The notes beneath the pieces were generated by a model. The model saw only the letters and a program-made list of their open reading frames with translations. It was not told the DNA's origin and did not search any database. A stretch of 64,000 nucleotides of DNA from Duganella radicis (GTDB lineage: Bacteria > Pseudomonadota > Gammaproteobacteria > Burkholderiales > Burkholderiaceae_D), in assembly GCF_009720825.1 (NCBI RefSeq), contig NZ_WNKY01000006.1, positions 124,001-188,000 on the forward strand, in the 5' to 3' direction. Positions 1 to 9,497 of this stretch are shown here, one piece after another. Both the position numbers and the translations under genes were made by a program. Positions within the stretch are counted from its first letter, which is position 1. Each line of letters starts with the position of its first letter.

Positions 1-377
1 CGCGCCGTCGCGGCGGCACGGTCGACTGGGATGGCAGGCAGTTCATCAATCTGGGACGCCAGCCGGTCGGCACGCAGCCGGGCTTGCTGCACGTGTCCAT
101 GCTGCGCCAGCTGAACGTGGTGATCGACGACAGCGCCGCCAGTCCGGAGCAGGCCTTCGCCATGCTGGCGCAGCACCGGGTGGCGGCGGTGGTCACGCAG
201 CAGGGAGAGGGCGAGCTGATCATCGCCCGCAAATACAAGGGCGAGATCGAGATGCTGCCGACGCCGCTGACCGTCACGCCCATGTACCTGATCGTCAACA
301 AGCTGTTTTACCAGAAGCACCAGGCGCAGATCGACGCCTACTGGGACGCGATACGCCAGGTGCGCGGCCTTAAGTAG
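1..377 (+). CDS. Periplasmic solute-binding-like protein, C-terminal fragment
   Basis: The window opens inside this gene. The reading frame is open from base 3 and ends at a TAG at 375-377, giving about 124 residues. The visible part resembles the second lobe of family-3-type extracellular solute-binding proteins: a turn with GTQPGLL, a stretch on shared access and repeated scanning (SPEQAFAMLAQHRVAAVV), then a block ending MYLIVNKLFYQKH and a final helix (IDAYWDAIRQVR). Such proteins bind a small ligand in the periplasm or serve as signalling receptors. The ligand cannot be guessed and the signal peptide lies outside the window. The family call rests on overall pattern only. Confidence 0.55.
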   Translation, partial: RRRGGTVDWDGRQFINLGRQPVGTQPGLLHVSMLRQLNVVIDDSAASPEQAFAMLAQHRVAAVVTQQGEGELIIARKYKGEIEMLPTPLTVTPMYLIVNKLFYQKHQAQIDAYWDAIRQVRGLK

Positions 378-430
378 CAGAAAGTAACAAGCCTACGCCC
401 GGGCCGCCGCTCTTGGTATCATGTCCGGTC

Positions 431-452
431 CCGGCCACAAGCCGGTATTTTT
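431..452 (+). terminator. Possible weak intrinsic terminator
   Basis: A CCGGC (431-435) / GCCGG (441-445) stem with a 5-base loop is followed by TATTTTTC. It lies between the solute-binding-like gene and the S9 peptidase. The stem is short, so this is tentative. Confidence 0.4.
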
Positions 453-476
453 CTAATAACATCGGAGAACCCCCGA

Positions 477-2531
477 ATGAGAATCCCACTGCTGCTGTTG
501 GGCGCCGCGATGGCGTCCAGCGCCGTGGCCGCGCCGCGCGGCTTCACCGTAGAAGACCTGGTCAAGATGGAGCGCGTTGGCAGCCCGGTGCTGTCGCCCG
601 ACGCCACCCGCGTGGTGTACACCGTGCGCAGCACCGACATGGACAAGAACCGCGGCAACACGCAGCTGTGGCTGCTGGATCTGCGCCACCCGAAAGCGGC
701 GCCGCTGCGCCTGACGCAAGCCGCCGCCAGCGCCACCGATCCGGAATGGTCGCCGGGCGGCGATGCGATTTACTTCCTGTCCGGCCGCTCCGGCTCGTCG
801 CAGGTGTGGCGCCTGCCACTGAGCGGCGGTGAGGCCGCCAAGGTCACCGACCTGCCGCTGGACGTGGACAATTTCCGCCTGTCGCCGCAGGGCGACCGCC
901 TGCTGTTCAGCATGGCGGTGTACCGCGACTGCGCCGATCTGGCATGCAGCAAGAAGCGCTTCGACGAGCAGGCCAGGGTCAAGGCCAGCGGCAAGGTCTA
1001 CGACAAGCTGTTCGTGCGTCACTGGGATACCTGGGCCGATGGCCGCAACAATGTGCTGTACTCGGCGCCGATCGACGCCAGCGGCAAGGTCAGCGCCGAG
1101 CCGGTCAGCCTGAGCGGCAAGCTGGATGGCGACGTGCCGTCCAAGCCGTTTGGCGACCACGATGAATATCACTTCAGCCCGGACGGCAAGACCGTGGCCT
1201 TCTCGGCCCGCATCGCCGGCCGCACCGAAGCCTGGTCGACCAACTTCGACGTCTACACCGTGCCCGCCACCGGCGGCGAGCCCAACAACCTGACCGCCGA
1301 CAACAAGGCCTGGGATACCAAGGCCATCTATTCGCCGGACGGCAAGACCCTGGCTTACGTGGCCATGGACAAGCCGACCTTCGAGGCCGACCGCTTCCAC
1401 CTGGTGCTGATCGACGTCGCCAGCGGCAAGAAGCGCACCGTGGCCGACAGCTGGGACCGTTCTATCGCGGACTTCCGCTGGACCCCGGACAGCAAGGCCG
1501 TGCTGGCGGTGGCCGACGACATCGGCCAGCATCGCCTGTTCTCCATCGACGCCGCCAGCGGCAAGGTGACCGCGCTGACCGGCAAGGGCTATGTCAGCGG
1601 CTTCGATGTGGCGAAAGACACGGTACTGATCGCGCAAGCCCATCTGTCCTCGGGCGCGCAGCTGTACAAGTTCAAGCTGGGCGGCACCGCCGACAAGGCC
1701 GAGCAGCTGACCCACCTGAATGAAGCCGCGCTGGCCGACGTCAAGTTCGGCGAGTACGAGCAGTTCTCCTTCGTGGGCGCCAATGGCGACACCGTCTATG
1801 GTCACGTGATGAAGCCATGGAACGCGCAGCCGGGCCAGAAGTATCCGGTGGCCTTCCTGGTGCACGGCGGCCCGCAGGGCAGCTTCGGCAACTCGTGGAG
1901 CTATCGCTGGAATCCGCAGGTGTATGCCGGCGCCGGTTACGCCACCGTGTTCATCGACTTCCACGGTTCCACCGGCTACGGCCAGAAGTTCACCGATTCG
2001 ATCAGCGGCGACTGGGGCGGCAAGCCGCTGGAAGACCTGCAAAAAGGCCTGGCCGCGGCGGTACAGAAGTTCCCGTGGCTGGACCGCGAGAACAGCTGCG
2101 CGCTGGGCGCCTCGTACGGCGGCTTCATGATGAACTGGATCGCCGGCAACTGGTCGGACGGCTTCAAGTGCATCGTCAACCACGACGGCGTGTTCGACAC
2201 GCGCGGCATGGCTTACTCCACCGAAGAGATCTGGTTCACCGAGTGGGAAAACGGCGGCCCTTACTACGAGGTGCCGGAACTGCACGAGAAGTTCAACCCG
2301 GCGCTGAAAGTGAAGAACTGGAAGACGCCGATGCTGGTGGTGCAGGGCGATCTGGACTTCCGCATCCCGACCGCGCAGGGCCTGGGCACCTTCACCGCCT
2401 TGCAGCGCCAGGGCATCCCGAGCAAGTTCCTGTTCTTCCCGGATGAGAATCACTGGGTGCTGAAACCGGCCAACTCGGTGCTGTGGCATCACACAGTGTT
2501 GGATTGGCTGAACACTTACACCAAGAAGTAA
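477..2531 (+). CDS. S9 family peptidase (prolyl oligopeptidase / dipeptidyl aminopeptidase type), exported
   Basis: A 684-residue serine peptidase that hydrolyses short peptides, probably in the periplasm. An N-terminal signal peptide (MRIPLLLLGAAMASSAVAA) precedes a beta-propeller with repeated LSPDG, FSPDGK and YSPDGKTL blades (about residues 40-400), then an alpha/beta-hydrolase domain. The catalytic triad is intact: Ser546 in GASYGG, Asp627 in GDLDFRIP and His659 in ENHWV. The oxyanion region HGGPQGSFG is typical. The ATG at 477 has a GGAG-type ribosome site just upstream (cggagaacccccg). It is a single gene closed by a strong terminator at 2543-2566. The exact subfamily is not certain. 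Confidence 0.93.
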   Translation: MRIPLLLLGAAMASSAVAAPRGFTVEDLVKMERVGSPVLSPDATRVVYTVRSTDMDKNRGNTQLWLLDLRHPKAAPLRLTQAAASATDPEWSPGGDAIYFLSGRSGSSQVWRLPLSGGEAAKVTDLPLDVDNFRLSPQGDRLLFSMAVYRDCADLACSKKRFDEQARVKASGKVYDKLFVRHWDTWADGRNNVLYSAPIDASGKVSAEPVSLSGKLDGDVPSKPFGDHDEYHFSPDGKTVAFSARIAGRTEAWSTNFDVYTVPATGGEPNNLTADNKAWDTKAIYSPDGKTLAYVAMDKPTFEADRFHLVLIDVASGKKRTVADSWDRSIADFRWTPDSKAVLAVADDIGQHRLFSIDAASGKVTALTGKGYVSGFDVAKDTVLIAQAHLSSGAQLYKFKLGGTADKAEQLTHLNEAALADVKFGEYEQFSFVGANGDTVYGHVMKPWNAQPGQKYPVAFLVHGGPQGSFGNSWSYRWNPQVYAGAGYATVFIDFHGSTGYGQKFTDSISGDWGGKPLEDLQKGLAAAVQKFPWLDRENSCALGASYGGFMMNWIAGNWSDGFKCIVNHDGVFDTRGMAYSTEEIWFTEWENGGPYYEVPELHEKFNPALKVKNWKTPMLVVQGDLDFRIPTAQGLGTFTALQRQGIPSKFLFFPDENHWVLKPANSVLWHHTVLDWLNTYTKK

Positions 2532-2542
2532 GCATTCCGCAC

Positions 2543-2566
2543 AACGCCCGCCACTGCGGGCGTTTT
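2543..2566 (+). terminator. Strong intrinsic terminator
   Basis: A perfect 9-bp stem, AACGCCCGC (2543-2551) / GCGGGCGTT (2556-2564), has a CACT loop and ends in a run of T. It separates the S9 peptidase from the M1 aminopeptidase. Confidence 0.9.
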
Positions 2567-2583
2567 CACGTTAGGACGAACAC

Positions 2584-5208
2584 ATGAAACCATACCTGAT
2601 CGCCGCCGCGATCGCGCTGGCCTTTGGCGGCGCGCACGCCGCCGCGCCGGCCCCGCGCGCCGAAAACGCCTATCTCTCGCAACAGGACGCCGCCGCCCGC
2701 GCCGCGCGTGTCAGCAATGTCGATTACACGCTGGACTTCACGCTGACCGGCAAGGAATCCTTCAGCGGCACCACCACCCTCAGCTTCGACTTGAGCGATG
2801 CCTCGCAGGCGCTGACCATCGATCTCGATAAAGCCGGCATCACCAGCCTGACCGTCAACGGCAAGACCGTCGCGCCGCAGTACAACCAGTGGTTCATCAC
2901 GCTGGCGGCGCAGGATCTGGTGGCCGGCCGCAACACCGTCACCATCGCCTACACGCGCCTGCACAGCACCAATGGCGAAGGCTTGCACCGCATGGTCGAC
3001 CCGGTCGATGGCCGCGTCTACACCTACTCGCACTTCGAGCCGGCCGCCGCGCATCAGATGTTCCCGGTGTTCGATCAGCCGGATTTGAAAGGCACTTACC
3101 AGATCACCGTCAGCACGCCGGCCGATTGGGTGGTCTCGTCCACCATGCGCGAGACCAGTGTGCAGGACGTCGATGGCGGCAAGCGCTGGAGCTTCCCGCG
3201 CTCGAAAAAACTGAGCCCCTATAACTTCTCCATGCACGCCGGCCCGTACAAGGTCTGGGAAGACAACAGCGGCAAATATCCGATGCGCCTGTTCGCACGC
3301 CAGTCAGTGGCGGCGCAGGTGTCGCCGCAGGACTGGTTCAAGTACACCAGGCAGGGCCTGGGTTTCTTCGACCAGTACTTCGGCATCCCTTACCAGTTCG
3401 AGAAGTACGACCAGCTGCTGGTGCCCGACTTCCTGTACGGCGCGATGGAAAATGCCGCCGCCATCACCTTCGCCGAAGGCCGCTTCCTGCACAAGGAAGA
3501 AATGACGGCGGCGCAGAAGCAATCGCTGGCCGGCGTCATCATGCACGAGATGGCGCACCAGTGGTTCGGCGATCTGGTCACCATGAAGTGGTGGAACGGC
3601 TTGTGGCTGAACGAGAGCTTCGCGTCCTTCATGGGCACGCTGGCGACCGCCGAGTCGACCGAGTTCACCAACGCCTGGCAGGGCTTCTACTCGGGCGGCA
3701 AGCAGTCCGCTTATGTGCAGGATCAGCGCGTGACCACGCACGCCATTGAAACGCCGGTGGCGTCGACCGCCAACGCCTTCGACAACATCGACGCCATCAC
3801 CTATTCCAAAGGCGCCTCCACCCTCAAGCAACTGCGCCATCTGCTGGGCGAGGAAGTGTTCCGCCAGGGTGTGCACAATTACCTGGTCAAATACCAGTAC
3901 CGCAACGCCACGCTGGATGACTTCATCGGCAGCCTGGCCGAGGCCGCGCAGCGCGACCTTGGTGGCTGGACCAGGGAATGGCTGTATGAAGCGGGCGTGA
4001 ACACCATCGCTGCCGACTTCAGCTGCAAGGCCGGCAAGGTCAGTTCCTTCACGCTGCGCCAGAGCGCGGCCAGTCCGGCGCTGCCGACGCTGCGCGAACA
4101 GCGCGTGCGGATCGCCTTGTTCCAGCAGGGCGCGCACGGTCTCGCATTGAGCAAAAACGTGGCGGTCACGTACAAGGGCGCGGCCACCGCGGTGCCGGAA
4201 CTGCAAGGCGCAGCCTGTCCGGACCTGGTCTATCCGAACTATCAGGACTGGGGCTTTGCGCAAGTGCGGCTGGATAAGAAATCCTTCGCCACCGCGCAGT
4301 CCAGCCTGAGCAAGGTGGATGATCCACTGCTGCGCTCCATGCTGTGGCAAAGCCTGTGGGACAGCGTGCGCGCCGCCCAGCTGCCGCTGAACGACTTCCT
4401 GAAAACGGTGCTGGCCAACGCGCCGGCCGAGAGGGATTACACGCTGCTGGGCGATATCGTCGACAAGGTGCGTTCGGCCAAGGGTTATCTCGATGCGATG
4501 GGCCCGTCGTCCTACAGCGGCAAGGTCGGCGTGCAGCTGGAGCAGATGGCGTTCAAGGCCACGCAGGCCGCCAGCGCCGACAAGAACTTCCAGCGCCGCT
4601 GGTTCTCCGCTTACCTGAATGTGGCCAGCAGCCCGGCCGCGCTCGGGCAACTGGCCGACATCCTGAACGGCAAGCTGGTGGTGCCGGGCCTGAACGTCAG
4701 CCAGGATGTGCGCTGGGAGATCATTGGCCGTCTGAACCGCTATGCCTATCCGGGCAGTACGGAACTGCTGGCCGCCGAGCAGCAGCGCGATCAATCCGAC
4801 AGTGGTCAGCAAGCCGCCATTGCCGCCACCGTGGTGCGGCCGGATGCCAAGGTGAAAGCCGAGTGGCTGGGCACCATCGCCAACTTGCAGACCCGGCTGC
4901 CGTTCTCGAAAGTGCGTACCGCCATGAATTATCTGTACCCGGCCGAGCAGGGCGCGCTGAACGAGCAAAGCGCGGCGCAGCGTCTGGGTGGTCTCGGCGT
5001 GGTCGACCAGCAGGCCGGCCCGGTCTACATGCGGGCCTTTGGCGCGGCCATGATTCCGGCCACCTGCACCCCGGCCAGCGTCGAGCGCCTGGCGGCGGCA
5101 ATTGTTAAATTGCCGGATTTGTCGACAGGAACCAAACGTTCACTTCTGGTAACAAAGCAGGAAGATGAACGCTGCGTTGCTATAAAGAAAGCAATGGCAG
5201 TATTTTAA
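2584..5208 (+). CDS. M1 family zinc aminopeptidase, exported
   Basis: An 874-residue zinc metallopeptidase that removes N-terminal residues from peptides. A signal peptide (MKPYLIAAAIALAFGGAHA) predicts export. The exopeptidase motif GAMEN is at 286-290. The zinc site is HEMAH at 321-325 with the third ligand Glu344 in NESF, at the usual HEXXH-X18-E spacing. The expected catalytic Tyr falls in the AITYSKGA segment, about residue 400. An ERAP1-like C-terminal helical domain follows. It sits between terminators at 2543-2566 and 5233-5259, so it is probably monocistronic. With the flanking S9 and S8 proteases it suggests scavenging of external peptides. Confidence 0.95.
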   Translation: MKPYLIAAAIALAFGGAHAAAPAPRAENAYLSQQDAAARAARVSNVDYTLDFTLTGKESFSGTTTLSFDLSDASQALTIDLDKAGITSLTVNGKTVAPQYNQWFITLAAQDLVAGRNTVTIAYTRLHSTNGEGLHRMVDPVDGRVYTYSHFEPAAAHQMFPVFDQPDLKGTYQITVSTPADWVVSSTMRETSVQDVDGGKRWSFPRSKKLSPYNFSMHAGPYKVWEDNSGKYPMRLFARQSVAAQVSPQDWFKYTRQGLGFFDQYFGIPYQFEKYDQLLVPDFLYGAMENAAAITFAEGRFLHKEEMTAAQKQSLAGVIMHEMAHQWFGDLVTMKWWNGLWLNESFASFMGTLATAESTEFTNAWQGFYSGGKQSAYVQDQRVTTHAIETPVASTANAFDNIDAITYSKGASTLKQLRHLLGEEVFRQGVHNYLVKYQYRNATLDDFIGSLAEAAQRDLGGWTREWLYEAGVNTIAADFSCKAGKVSSFTLRQSAASPALPTLREQRVRIALFQQGAHGLALSKNVAVTYKGAATAVPELQGAACPDLVYPNYQDWGFAQVRLDKKSFATAQSSLSKVDDPLLRSMLWQSLWDSVRAAQLPLNDFLKTVLANAPAERDYTLLGDIVDKVRSAKGYLDAMGPSSYSGKVGVQLEQMAFKATQAASADKNFQRRWFSAYLNVASSPAALGQLADILNGKLVVPGLNVSQDVRWEIIGRLNRYAYPGSTELLAAEQQRDQSDSGQQAAIAATVVRPDAKVKAEWLGTIANLQTRLPFSKVRTAMNYLYPAEQGALNEQSAAQRLGGLGVVDQQAGPVYMRAFGAAMIPATCTPASVERLAAAIVKLPDLSTGTKRSLLVTKQEDERCVAIKKAMAVF

Positions 5209-5232
5209 TTGGCCCCGGTTCGTCCGCACCCA

Positions 5233-5259
5233 AGCCAGCCCGCGCGGCTGGCTTTTTTT
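5233..5259 (+). terminator. Intrinsic terminator after the M1 aminopeptidase gene
   Basis: A 7-bp stem, AGCCAGC (5233-5239) / GCTGGCT (5247-5253), is followed directly by seven T (5253-5259). Confidence 0.9.
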
Positions 5260-5533
5260 ACGCCCGCCAGAACAAGTTTTTGCACAATTACAACGGAAAA
5301 TCAGCCATTAGAGCATATCCTCATGACCTCCCGATGACATGCGCTTCATAGCGCAAGCAGGATTTTATTTGGTTTTTATAAAGATAATTAAACAATAAAC
5401 GTTACAGTTTCATTACCTTTGCTCAAAGGCTGAGGCTATATTAAATGTTACTTTTTAAGAAAAGTAATCAGGGCCCCGTCGGGCAATCGACCGGGCGGGC
5501 CATGGCTTTATCCCTTAACCACAAGGCAGAGAA
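5260..5533 (+). promoter_or_regulatory. AT-rich leader region of the PEP-CTERM gene with two perfect hairpins
   Basis: This gap holds no convincing gene and is clearly more AT-rich than its surroundings. It contains two perfect inverted repeats: TGCGCT-tcat-AGCGCA at 5340-5355, and TTACTTTT-taag-AAAAGTAA at 5448-5467. The second precedes a GC-rich foldable stretch (about 5472-5502, GGCCC...GGGCC). It probably holds the promoter and leader of the PEP-CTERM gene at 5534. No good sigma-54 -24/-12 element was found. Confidence 0.45.
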
Positions 5534-6271
5534 ATGAACGACTCCATGCAATTGAAACGGATGACGGCGGCCGCATTGGGCGCCATTGCGCTGATGAGCG
5601 CCGCGCCGGCCATGGCCGATATCATCGATTTCAACTCCCTCGATTCCAACACCTTCAACGGCCTCGATACCTTCGATTCCGGCGCCTATCACTTCCTGGT
5701 GATCGACTCGCCCGCATCCGGCCCGGACGGCACCGGTTTCGCCGGCGCCATCGGCAACGGCGGCGACCCTTACCTGTGCGCGATTGCCGGCTGCCCGAGC
5801 GGCAACAGCAGCAACTTCTACCTGGGCGTCAACGACGGCAGCGTGAATATTTCGCGTGGCGACAACAAATCATTCAGCCTGGGCAGGGTGGACTACGCCT
5901 TCCTGGCCCCGGTCGACAACCTGCCGGGCTATTCCTACGGCCAATTGGTGGTGACCGGCACCACCAGCGGCGGCGGCAAGGTCACTTACTCCTTCGATTT
6001 CCCTGAGCTGGCCAGCGGCCACTCGCCGTTCATCACGGCCGACCTGTCGTCCAGGTTCGGCAACACCCTGTTCAGCAACGTCACCATCAGCTCCTGCATC
6101 TTCGATGGCGCCGGTTGCGTCAACCCGTCCGACAATCAGGCCCAGTTCGCGTTCGACAATCTGACGCTGGCGCCGGTGCCGGAGCCTTCGAGCTACGCCA
6201 TGATGGGCCTGGGTCTGGCTGCGATCAGCCTGGTGGTGCGTCGTCGCGCCAACAAGAACAACAACGTTTAA
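5534..6271 (+). CDS. PEP-CTERM sorting domain protein, QFxxD type
   Basis: A 245-residue secreted protein. It has an N-terminal signal segment (about residues 9-29, ending APAMA) and a C-terminal sorting signal: VPEPSSYAMMGLGL, a hydrophobic helix, then RRRANKNN. This tripartite tail is recognised by an exosortase (EpsH-type), which releases the protein at the cell envelope. The motif QFAFDNLTL shortly before the tail matches the QFxxD pattern seen in one PEP-CTERM subgroup. The middle is rich in Gly, Ser and Asp and looks like an extracellular beta domain; function unknown. No exosortase gene is in the window. The S8 protease gene starts 16 bases downstream, so the two may be co-transcribed. 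Confidence 0.85.
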   Translation: MNDSMQLKRMTAAALGAIALMSAAPAMADIIDFNSLDSNTFNGLDTFDSGAYHFLVIDSPASGPDGTGFAGAIGNGGDPYLCAIAGCPSGNSSNFYLGVNDGSVNISRGDNKSFSLGRVDYAFLAPVDNLPGYSYGQLVVTGTTSGGGKVTYSFDFPELASGHSPFITADLSSRFGNTLFSNVTISSCIFDGAGCVNPSDNQAQFAFDNLTLAPVPEPSSYAMMGLGLAAISLVVRRRANKNNNV

Positions 6272-6287
6272 GCGGGGACTGCACACC

Positions 6288-9200
6288 ATGAAACTGAAAC
6301 TTCGTCCTGTTACCACCGCCGTCCTGCTGACGCTGTCGGCCATGGCCGCCACCGCGCACGCCGAAGCCGAGCGCAAATCCTACATCGTGCAACTGGTCGA
6401 CAAGCCGGTCGCCACCTACACCGGCCAGGTGGCCGGCCTGGCCGCCACCATGCCGGCCCAGGGCCAGCGCCTGAATGTCGACGCGGCCGACGTGCAAGCC
6501 TACATCAGCTACCTGGAAAGCAAGCAGAACGACGTGATCAGCACCGTCGCCAACGCCGAAGTGACCCACAAGTACGACGTGGTGTTCAACGGCTTTGCCG
6601 CCCTGCTGACCGACGATGAAGTGCGCGCGCTGAAAAAGAACAGCGGCGTGGCCTCCATCACCGCCGACTCCATCATGCAGATGGACGACAGCTATGTGAA
6701 CTCGTTCATCGGCCTCGACAAGCCCGGCGGCCTGTGGTCGCAGTTGGGCGCCGGCGCCGCCGGTGAAGACATTGTGATCGGCATCGTCGACGGCGGCATC
6801 TGGCCGGAAAACCCAAGCTACGCCGACCGCGAAGACGACAACGGCAACCCGAGCCACACCGGCAGCAAGCTGGTGTACGGCGCCCCGCCAGTCACCTGGA
6901 AAGGCGGCTGCGACGCTGGCGAAGGCTTCAGCGTGGCCAACTGCAACAACAAGCTGATCGGCGCGCGCTACTACAAGCCGGCGGCGCAAACCCTGCACTG
7001 GACCGAATTCAACTCGGCGCGCGACTCGGTGGCCGGCACCGAAGGCCAGGGCGGCCACGGCAGCCACACCTCCAGCACCGCTGGCGGCAACGGCAATGTG
7101 TCGGTGCTGACCGGCGGCCTCAACCTGGGCAAGACTTCCGGCGTGGCGCCGCGCGCCCGCATCGCCGCCTACAAGGTGTGCTGGACCGACGGCGTCACCG
7201 GCAAGAACGGCTGCGCCACCGCCAACAGCGTGGCCGCCATCAACCAGGCGGTCAAGGATGGCGTCAACGTCATCAACTTCTCGATCGGCCCGAGCACCGG
7301 CGGCGGCACCTTCAACGAGGCGACCGAGCAAGCCTTCTTCGGCGCGGCGGCGGCCGGCGTGTTCGTGGCGGCATCGGCCGGCAACCAGGGCCCGACCGCC
7401 ACCGCGCCGGCGCCGGTGGCCCACATCAGCCCATGGCTGACCACGGTCGGCAACTCGACTCATGACCGCCTCTACCTCGCCGATGCCGCGCTGGGCAGCG
7501 GCGCCACCGTGACGGGCGTCTCCAGCAACGCCAACACGCCGTCCGCACCGCTGATTCTGTCCACGGACGCCGGCGTGGCCGGCGCCGATCCGGTCAAGCT
7601 GGGGCAGTGCTTCGGCCCGGCGGACAGCATGTCGCCGTTGCTGGACCCGGCCAAGGTGACCGGCAAGATACTGGTGTGCAACCGCGGTGACAATGTGCTG
7701 GTCAACAAGAGCGCCAACGGCAAGACCGCCGGCGCGGTGGGCGTGATCATCGCCAACGTCGAAGGCGGCGCCACCACCACGCTGAGCCAGCCGCACACGC
7801 TGTCGACCATCCACATCACCAAGGAAAACGGCAAGATCGTCAAGGACTACGTGGCGGCCAACCCGGCCTCGGCCAACGGCTCGCTGGGCAACCTGCGCGC
7901 CACCGTCGACACCAGCGTCAAGGCGCCGATCATGAACGGTTCCTCGTCGCGCGGCCCGAACGTGGCCAGCGCCAACATCCTGAAACCGGACCTGACCGCG
8001 CCCGGCACCGACATCCTGGCCGCCGTGACCGCCGACCTGACCAAGGACCAGCGCAATGCGGTGGCCGCCGGCGGCGCCGCGCCGGTCACCGACTGGGCGT
8101 TCTACACCGGCACCTCGATGGCCTCGCCGCACGTGGCGGGCGTGGCGGCGCTGCTGAAACAGCGTCATCCCGACTGGACCCCGGCCGCCATCAAGTCGGC
8201 GCTGATGACCACCGCCTACGACACCTACACCGACGGCCTGACCAGCGGCGTGGCGTGGGATGCCACCGCCAGGAACACCGGCACGCTGCCATGGGCGCAG
8301 GGCGCCGGCCACATCGCGCCAACCAGCGCCGCCGATCCCGGTCTGGTGTACGACATCGCCCCGGTCGATTACGCCCGCTTCCTGTGCGGCCAGGGTCTGA
8401 TCTACACGGCGGCGCAGTGCACCTCGTTCGGCGGCTCGATCGCGGCGCAGAACCTGAACCTGGCCTCGCTGACCGCCGGTAACGTGCTGGGCTCGATCAC
8501 CCTGACCCGTACCGTGACCAACGTCGGCAATACCACCGCCACCTACAACGCCAGCGCCTCGGTGCCGGGCTACGCGGTGGTGGTGTCGCCGTCGCAACTG
8601 GTGCTGGCGCCGGGCGCCAAAGCCAGCTTCACGGTGAAGGTGACCCGCATCGACGCGCCGATCGATACCTGGACCTACGGCAAGCTGGTGTGGAGCGATG
8701 GCAGCCACAACGTGCGCAGCCCGCTGACCGTGCGCGGCAGCGCGCTGGCGGCGCCGGCCGGCGTCTACAGCGAGGCCACCAGCGGCAGCAAGATCATCAC
8801 CATCGGCACCGGCTTTGCCGGCAGCATGAGCGCGGTGAAGGGCGGCCTGATCCCGGCGTCGCAGGAAACCCGCACCGTGGTGCAGGGCACCAGCCTGTCG
8901 ACCGCCAACGCGCAGTGCGCGGCCGGCGGTTCGGCCGGCGTCAACCTGCACAACGTCACCATCCCGGCCGGCACCATCGCCGCGCGCTTCTCGCTGTTTG
9001 ACGATGAAGTGACGGGCGCCACCCCGGGCCTGAGCGACCTCGACATGGTGGTGATCAAGGGCACGACCGTGGTGGGCAGCAGCGGTGGCGATACCGCCAA
9101 CGAGTCGGTACAGCTGCTGAACCCGGCCGCTGGCGACTACAAGGTGTGCGTGGTGGGCTATGCGCCGAAAGGCGGCTCGGCCACCTACGTGCTGTCGAGC

Positions 9201-9446
9201 TGGCTGGTGAATTCGGCCTCGACCGGCGGCAACTTCAAGGTCAACGTGCCAAGCTCGGCGACCATCGGCGGCACCGCCACCGTGGGCATCAGCTGGTCGG
9301 GCCTGCCGGTTGGCAAGCGTTATGTGGGCGCAGTGAACTTCCTGCTGGGCGGCGTCAAGCAGGGCACCACCGTGGTGGACGTGGATACCACCGATCCGCT
9401 GCCGCTGTTCCAGAACTCGCGCGTGAAGCAGGCGCTGGCGTTCTGA
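6288..9446 (+). CDS. Large secreted S8 (subtilisin-like) serine protease with PA domain
   Basis: A 1052-residue secreted endopeptidase. Order of parts: signal peptide (1-25); an I9-type inhibitory propeptide (about 30-130); the S8 catalytic domain with Asp168 in IGIVDGG, His257 in GGHGSH and Ser610 in GTSMASPHVAG; a protease-associated insert between His and Ser (about 400-540); a fibronectin-like domain (about 730-820, near LTRTVTNVGNTTATY); and further C-terminal beta domains. The PA insert and the fibronectin-like tail resemble plant-type subtilases. There is no PEP-CTERM tail, so it is probably released. A bidirectional terminator follows at 9467-9497. Confidence 0.95.
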   Translation: MKLKLRPVTTAVLLTLSAMAATAHAEAERKSYIVQLVDKPVATYTGQVAGLAATMPAQGQRLNVDAADVQAYISYLESKQNDVISTVANAEVTHKYDVVFNGFAALLTDDEVRALKKNSGVASITADSIMQMDDSYVNSFIGLDKPGGLWSQLGAGAAGEDIVIGIVDGGIWPENPSYADREDDNGNPSHTGSKLVYGAPPVTWKGGCDAGEGFSVANCNNKLIGARYYKPAAQTLHWTEFNSARDSVAGTEGQGGHGSHTSSTAGGNGNVSVLTGGLNLGKTSGVAPRARIAAYKVCWTDGVTGKNGCATANSVAAINQAVKDGVNVINFSIGPSTGGGTFNEATEQAFFGAAAAGVFVAASAGNQGPTATAPAPVAHISPWLTTVGNSTHDRLYLADAALGSGATVTGVSSNANTPSAPLILSTDAGVAGADPVKLGQCFGPADSMSPLLDPAKVTGKILVCNRGDNVLVNKSANGKTAGAVGVIIANVEGGATTTLSQPHTLSTIHITKENGKIVKDYVAANPASANGSLGNLRATVDTSVKAPIMNGSSSRGPNVASANILKPDLTAPGTDILAAVTADLTKDQRNAVAAGGAAPVTDWAFYTGTSMASPHVAGVAALLKQRHPDWTPAAIKSALMTTAYDTYTDGLTSGVAWDATARNTGTLPWAQGAGHIAPTSAADPGLVYDIAPVDYARFLCGQGLIYTAAQCTSFGGSIAAQNLNLASLTAGNVLGSITLTRTVTNVGNTTATYNASASVPGYAVVVSPSQLVLAPGAKASFTVKVTRIDAPIDTWTYGKLVWSDGSHNVRSPLTVRGSALAAPAGVYSEATSGSKIITIGTGFAGSMSAVKGGLIPASQETRTVVQGTSLSTANAQCAAGGSAGVNLHNVTIPAGTIAARFSLFDDEVTGATPGLSDLDMVVIKGTTVVGSSGGDTANESVQLLNPAAGDYKVCVVGYAPKGGSATYVLSSWLVNSASTGGNFKVNVPSSATIGGTATVGISWSGLPVGKRYVGAVNFLLGGVKQGTTVVDVDTTDPLPLFQNSRVKQALAF

Positions 9447-9466
9447 TCCCCTCAGCCTGAACGAAA

Positions 9467-9497
9467 AGTCCGCGTGCGGTACGACGCGGGCTTTTTT
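9467..9497 (+). terminator. Terminator between convergent genes
   Basis: An 8-bp stem, AGTCCGCG (9467-9474) / CGCGGGCT (9485-9492) with one G-T pair, is followed by TTTTTT on the + strand. On the - strand it is followed by TTTT, so it can also serve the convergent gene ending at 9496. Confidence 0.85.
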
